Part shown: positions 7,289 to 11,480 of the stretch, piece after piece
How positions within the stretch are numbered: position 1 is the stretch's first letter
How the letters are laid out: the number at the start of each line of letters is the position of its first letter
Assembly (NCBI GenBank): GCA_035591015.1
Contig: JAXIUW010200732.1
Span: 1 to 11,480, forward strand
Reading direction: 5' to 3'
Length of the DNA stretch: 11,480 bases
From: Cephalothrix simula
Taxonomy: Eukaryota > Nemertea > Palaeonemertea > Archinemertea > Cephalotrichidae
The notes under the pieces: generated by a model
Seen by the model: the letters and a program-made list of their open reading frames with translations, nothing else
Database searches by the model: none
Told to the model about the DNA's origin: nothing
Translations under genes and position numbers: made by a program

Positions 7289-10181
7289 TCATATCTTGTT
7301 TTGTTCTTCATCAGGATTTCCAATCAGCATATCAGCCAATTTTCCAAATCCCTCTTGAATGGATGGAATATCAAAAGCAGAACAAATATGGACGGCATAC
7401 GGGCGGTTCTGGCAGGCTTGCGAGACACCAAGGGCTTGCTCGAGCTTTGAAATTTAAAAAAAAAATCAAACTTAAAGCAAGAGGCGGAGGACATGGTCGC
7501 GAAAGATGGGGCGGTGTATCTGGGGGAGGCTGGCCTCGATGCATCCCCCAGTCTCCACGGCGTGGTGTCCAGGGGCCGCCCTGAAAGTCAAACGATTTTA
7601 GGGGTATCGAATGCAAAAAATTAGGCCTGAAGCCCAATTTTGATCCTGAAACTATTTTCTTCCTCCTGCCAATTCCAATCAAAATCAAAAAGCATTCATC
7701 AGCTCAAATAATACAATGTAGTTTATCCGCGCGGACTGTTCGGTCACGACAGCGAGTAGGATGTTGTTCAATTCTCTTCCACGGGATGTCAGATCCGGAA
7801 GTGACGACATGCATTATTTTGGAAGCATGTTGTAATTTCCAATCTACAAGTTGGGAAATGAATTAACATACAAGCTTCTCTATTTTACTTTTATTGATTT
7901 TTGTACTATCATTTGGCTAATTTTAAAAATCATACATGTACAATGTACTTAGCATTCGAGAAATCTTATATTTATTATTTTCGTATTGATCACTTCTAAG
8001 ATCATAATAAGTCTCTAATAAGCTCTTAGATGTTAAGGAATTTTGGGAATAATTTCTTAAATATTTTTATTTTTAGACTGGTTATCTTTAATTCTTCTTT
8101 TCTTTTTGTGAAAATGATTCTTTCTTAGTAAACAAAAACAAAAAATTTTACTGAATTAAATTTATAAAAATTTAATTGTCTAGTTACTACTCCCGATTTC
8201 TCTTAAAAAATTATATGACAGAAGTCTATTTCAGTCATATTGGTATTCACTGTGATCGTTAAATATTTTTGACGGTATTTGAAAGTTATGACGTCATACA
8301 TGATGTACGTAGACGTCAAGTAGTGGTGACCTAGAAAAAAAAGACATCTTACCCAAAAACTGGTATTCCGTAACATTTGGGTTAATAAACAAATATTTGG
8401 GGGGGGGGGGCGAGTACCATTTCCGGTAAAAATTATTTTTTTCATCATCAGTTTTATCGGTGGATTTCATTCATAAATTACTTCTACGTAAAGACGGTTT
8501 TTACCAAATAAGGTGAAATCTATAATAACTACATGTACTCCCGGGTACGAATTTATTTTGTTTGAAACAGACGTGACATGGATAAGTCGCAAGTCGAGAG
8601 TCCCTCATCCGCATATTAGAGAATACGCGAATACGTAATGCGCGTATCCACCCACAAGATGCGTATTTGAAAGTTGAAAATTCGCGAATTAATGCTATGT
8701 GACATGCGATTCGCATTTATGCATATACCAGCGTCCTGTGCTTTTTGCAGGCCTGGACTGTAAAATGGGTATTCAATGTTTATACCTGTTCAGCACTCTT
8801 AGCTCTTGCATTATCTTTATGAGTTCCTAAAATGAGGCATGGCAAATTTTTCAGGGCACGATCTGTCATTGCGTTTGCTAATTCGGCTGCAGCATCTTCA
8901 AGATGTTCATCATCTTCTGATGCATCCACCATAAATATAACAGCCTGAGATCCTTTGTAATAATGAGTCCAATATTTCCTAACATTATCTCCACCTAAAA
9001 AAATGGAATCGGTGTTAAAACTTGACAAAAATGCCTAATTCATAAGAGATACATTCATATCCACTGAAGATCTTTTAAAGACGCTTTTATGTGATCGCAA
9101 AACTCGGCTAACGTGATCATGATATTTAAAACTTAGGCAACTGGCTTACGCGAATCTTAATTAAGCTCAGAAAAAAGATCGTCGTATACATGTAGTTCCA
9201 CTATTATCGTTCCAGAATACGGAGTGTACGATAGTTTGTTTAAAAAACCTTCGTTGTTCGTTCTCATAACCCCCCCCCCCCAAACGTTGGGTATTTCGAA
9301 CTTGACGGTAGGAAAAATTCTCTCCGTTTACTAGAGTAAGTGTATGCTGACTCCGACTAAAGAGACGAGAGATGAAAATTTTTCCTGCCGGCAAAATTTT
9401 TGGAACGACACCGCACAGGGGAGGGGGTGAACGAAACGTTTTATTCAACAACTTTAGAGACGCTATCGTCTATTTAAATCTATTAGCTGTGATTACCAAC
9501 TCAGTGAATTATTACGGATTTTCTCGATGATAGAATGTACAAACAATGTTCGTACGTTAATACGACTGGGGGATAATATATTCTTTACAGAAAATGAGTC
9601 TCTTTCAGTAGGTTCGTGATTTTTAAAAATACTCTTGTCAGTCTTGTGATTCGTTATTTTTCTTTTGGACTATCGTATGTCAGCATTTTTCTGATAGTAA
9701 ATGAACTCCTCCCCATGTCATTCACTTAGTGATATAAAACTACTAGTATTTAGTTTTACAAAAAAATTCTAAAATTTTTTGAAACCAGATTTCATGTTTT
9801 GAACAAAACCATTTGGTTCAAAGCAGTAATGTAGAAGCAATTATCAATATATCAAAACAAGAATATTTACCTCCGATTTCTTTTACATTTAATATGCAAT
9901 TTTTCAGTAACACAGCTTTGATATTAAACCCTAAAAGAAAATATAAACAAATCAAAACCAAATTATATTTCTGGCAAAATACATTGTTTCAAACTATTTT
10001 TTTTATAAAAAATCTTGCTTTGAAAACCCATAAACAAACCTGTTGTAGGGACAATTTGATCTGCATTTTCACCACTTAGCTTAGATAAAATTGTACTTTT
10101 TCCTGCTTTTGTCAAACCAATACAAACAACTGAAAATTCTGGCTTTGGAGGAGGTGCTTTCCTGCATGCTTTGCAAAATAC
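7289..10181 (-). CDS. ARL15, ADP-ribosylation factor-like GTPase 15 (lacks only the N-terminal exon)
   Basis: Four minus-strand exons, 10181-10040, 9930-9871, 8994-8786 and 7444-7289, join in frame to 188 residues and a TGA. All introns are GT-AG. In order: a Cys-containing start (C3, C6) and PPPKPE; the P-loop GLTKAGKS (22-29); the switch I Thr in PTTGFNIKAV (45-54); switch II as KEIGGGDNVRKYW (64-76); the core strand AVIFMVD (85-91); THKD (125-128) at the NKxD position; and CSA (158-160) at the G5 position. The KYW, YYKGSQ, HxD and PPP features match ARL15 rather than ARF or other ARLs, and block lengths agree with the vertebrate protein as I know it (about 204 residues), leaving roughly 16 residues upstream. 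The acceptor CAAAG at 7449-7445 was chosen because it keeps both frame and family length. Known family role: a membrane-associated ARF-like protein tied to the secretory pathway and to CNNM magnesium-transport regulation. Oddity: the catalytic Gln of classical ARFs is Gly (G69), and the Asp of DxxG is Glu, as in ARL15 generally. Confidence 0.95.
7445..8785 (-). other. Last ARL15 intron (1.34 kb)
   Basis: The donor GTATAA (minus strand, 8785-8780) pairs with the weak-looking acceptor at 7446-7445, which is preceded by a long T tract. About 7480-7600 is a GC-richer, purine-rich patch with a CTGGGGGA/TCCCCCAG stem (7520-7527 with 7544-7551). A run of 12 G lies at 8399-8410, a full CRE palindrome at 8289-8296, and a GCGTATT/AATACGC-rich stretch at about 8605-8720. 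I see no gene in it; long frames at 7363-7688 only run through the exon boundary or the GC-rich patch. Confidence 0.7.
8995..9249 (-). other. ARL15 intron between the switch II and core exons, right part
   Basis: Start of the 876-bp intron 8995-9870. AT-rich; no feature is recognised before the inverted repeat that follows. Confidence 0.65.
9256..9436. repeat. Imperfect inverted repeat with a C12 tract (MITE-like)
   Basis: GGTAGGAAAAATT (9307-9319) is complementary, with one G:T-type mismatch, to AATTTTTCCTGCC (9377-9389). Outside it, GTTCGTTC plus a run of 12 C (9270-9281) on the left faces GGGGAGGGGGTGAACGAAAC (9419-9438) on the right, again in inverted orientation. The arms are diverged over about 75 bp, around a 57-bp centre. 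The open frame on the minus strand here (9167-9451) is a by-product. Confidence 0.5.
9437..9870 (-). other. Rest of the ARL15 intron
   Basis: AT-rich; ends at the donor GTAAAT (minus strand 9870-9865) after the 60-nt switch exon. Nothing else is supported. Confidence 0.65.
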
Positions 10182-10230
10182 CTAAAAGTAAACATAACAA
10201 TTAAAATAAAATTAAAAGAATCCCAGCATT

Positions 10231-10284
10231 GGGATAGTAGCTGAGTACTCGGCTAGGTGCCCTCTAATCGCTAGATTGGATGCC
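10231..10284 (+). repeat. Degenerate tRNA-like fragment (possible SINE)
   Basis: TAGCTGAGTACTCGG (10238-10252) resembles a pol III A box and is followed by GCTAG...CTAG pairing and a TCTAATC segment reminiscent of an anticodon loop. The B-box region (AGATTGGATGCC) is a poor match. A decayed tRNA-derived SINE is possible; it is not a functional tRNA. Confidence 0.25.
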
Positions 10285-10576
10285 AACATCATAACAACAT
10301 AGCAGAGTAAAAAATTAAGTCCAGAAAGGTAGATTATGAAGAAAGGTGTCTAACATTCCGGTTAATATCTGCTTCTGTCAAAATAACTTTCCAGACTAAA
10401 ATGTTTATACAATAGTGTCCATGGTTATGTGATAATATGATACAAAAGATTGCAGCAACATAAAATTAATACACAAGGAACTAAATGCACATTTTAACAA
10501 GAATGGATTCTTGATTTTAATGAAAATGCAAAATGTGCACAATTTTCATAAATGTTTTAATATGTGTGGCGACATT

Positions 10577-10612
10577 AGCCAGAGTGTCTGGCTCTCATCC
10601 TCCAAAGGAGGA
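10577..10612. repeat. Two adjacent small perfect stem-loops
   Basis: AGCCAGA (10577-10583) pairs with TCTGGCT (10587-10593) around 3 nt, and TCCTCC (10598-10603) pairs with GGAGGA (10607-10612) around AAA. An outer TAGCCAG...CTGGCTA pairing (from 10576 and from 10615) is an alternative fold. GC content is well above the flanks. The function is unknown. Confidence 0.6.
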
Positions 10613-11109
10613 ATGCTGGCTATATGCAAATTTAAAAAAAGGTCATTGTAACTTTGAACGACACATTATTTTATTGGAATGAACTGATTTTTCAGCAATA
10701 ATACGCCTCTCATGATTCTTGACTTTTAAATCGAAATTTTTTTCTATTTACAAAAAATCATTCGCAATCTGCTGTATTACATGTAGCTGTATTATTTACG
10801 AACTTGATTGATCAAAATGATGCATAAAGACTACTATAGGCTGATGGTATTTAATCAATATGTCATTCGAATGAACACAAATACGTTGTCAGACTCTTTC
10901 TGCTATATCACTAGATATATTTGATACATCTCAATAAAATTTTCTGGGTAAATTTGTGATGTTTTTAATATCTATTATTAGATATTACACTTGAAAAACA
11001 TTTTACAAGTGAAAAAAGGGCATTTGTTATATTCAACATATAATGTCAGGACCTGCTTTTTTGCACCACCAGTTATATTGCAAGTTTATTGTTGTTTTAG
11101 ATTTAAAAA

Positions 11110-11152
11110 TTCATCTCTATAACTACGTATACACTTCGTATATAGAGATGAA
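11110..11152. repeat. Short strong hairpin
   Basis: TTCATCTCTATA (11110-11121) is perfectly complementary to TATAGAGATGAA (11141-11152). After a 2-nt bulge, TACG (11124-11127) pairs with CGTA (11137-11140), leaving a 9-nt loop. It is too short for an ordinary microRNA precursor. Confidence 0.7.
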
Positions 11153-11167
11153 CATTTCGACGCCTAA

Positions 11168-11250
11168 AATTTAGAAAAATAGTAATGCTTACACTATCGT
11201 GTGTTATGTAACAATAGTTATGTTAAAAATGGAATTACTATGCCTAAATT
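11168..11250. repeat. Imperfect inverted repeat next to the hairpin
   Basis: AATTTAG (11168-11174) and ATAGTAAT (11179-11186) face ATTACTAT (11234-11241) and CTAAATT (11244-11250) in inverse order. This gives an 83-bp fold-back with small internal loops, starting 15 bases after the hairpin at 11110-11152; the two may belong to one repeat. Confidence 0.5.
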
Positions 11251-11480
11251 GGCAAAATATATCATATATCATATTTATCAATGACTCCCATAATTCCTGA
11301 CAATGTAGATGTCGCCGCTACAAGTACAAGAAATCTACTTAGATGGAGGAAGAAGGAAAAAAACAATAATGATTGATTGTAAAGCAGTTTTATTTTATTT
11401 TGTGGCATGTATTATAATTTGTATCATCAATTCTTATAAAAAAATGTCTACAGGTCACGCTGATATAAGTTTAAAGATTG

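Larger units (their letters stand above)
10182..11480 (-). other. ARL15 upstream intron / 5' flank
   Basis: It begins with the acceptor TTTTAG (minus strand, 10187-10182) of the P-loop exon, so at least the first part is intron. The missing N-terminal exon should end in phase 0 after about 16 codons. I looked for an ATG-started exon with a phase-0 donor on the minus strand and found none I would defend, so it is probably beyond the right edge. Small hairpins and a tRNA-like fragment are listed separately; the rest is plain AT-rich DNA. Confidence 0.65.

Noticed and set aside
7303-7316. Hammerhead ribozyme-like CTGATGA on the minus strand (also near 7695 and 8444)
   Set aside because: No stem II followed by GAAA and no matching cleavage-site stem; the first occurrence is part of ARL15 coding sequence.
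7363-7688. Open frames on both strands with Gly/Arg- or Pro-rich translation
   Set aside because: They overlap the last ARL15 exon in wrong frames and extend into a GC-rich intronic patch; the correct minus-strand frame gives the ARL15 C-terminus.
9167-9451. 94-codon minus-strand open frame
   Set aside because: It covers an imperfect inverted repeat with a C12 tract and does not resemble a protein.
10800-10825. Candidate first ARL15 exon on the minus strand (ATG followed by a GTAAAT donor)
   Set aside because: The exon would end in phase 2, while the P-loop exon needs phase 0, and the eight codons do not resemble the ARL15 N-terminus.

Overview
The window looks like metazoan nuclear DNA. 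It is AT-rich, with two intron-split protein genes whose exons meet GT-AG splice signals, and long repeat-laden introns. Both proteins belong to animal families: a Cys-loop ligand-gated ion channel and the small GTPase ARL15. The repeat style (AT-rich introns, many palindromic non-autonomous elements, tRNA-like fragments) would fit a lophotrochozoan such as a bivalve mollusc, but that assignment is inference only.

Layout. (1) 116-3305, plus strand: the last six exons of a GABA/glycine-receptor-like anion-channel-family subunit. They give 337 residues, from the second half of the ligand-binding domain through M4 to a TAA stop; the 5' exons lie to the left of the window. Its introns hold a 51-bp minisatellite, a tRNA-like fragment and a degenerate ATCGAT-rich repeat field. 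(2) 3306-7288: the intergenic region between two convergent genes. It holds a possible poly(A) signal, a short GC-richer patch with promoter-like motifs (ETS, CRE-like, YY1-like), a CRE-containing inverted repeat, and a 1.25-kb TA-flanked element with about 120-bp terminal inverted repeats that is crowded with internal hairpins. (3) 7289-10181, minus strand: four exons of an ARL15 orthologue (188 residues to the stop). Only a short N-terminal exon, expected at about 16 residues from comparison with vertebrate ARL15, is missing. (4) 10182-11480: upstream ARL15 intron or 5' flank with small hairpins and another tRNA-like fragment.

The two genes run tail to tail and there is no sign that they act together: one is a plasma-membrane neurotransmitter-type receptor, the other an ARF-like G protein of the endomembrane system. 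I see no gene cluster, CRISPR array or new multi-gene system. The parts most worth a second look are the palindrome-packed transposon-like element, the divergent pore helix (M2) of the channel, and the promoter-like patch between two gene ends.
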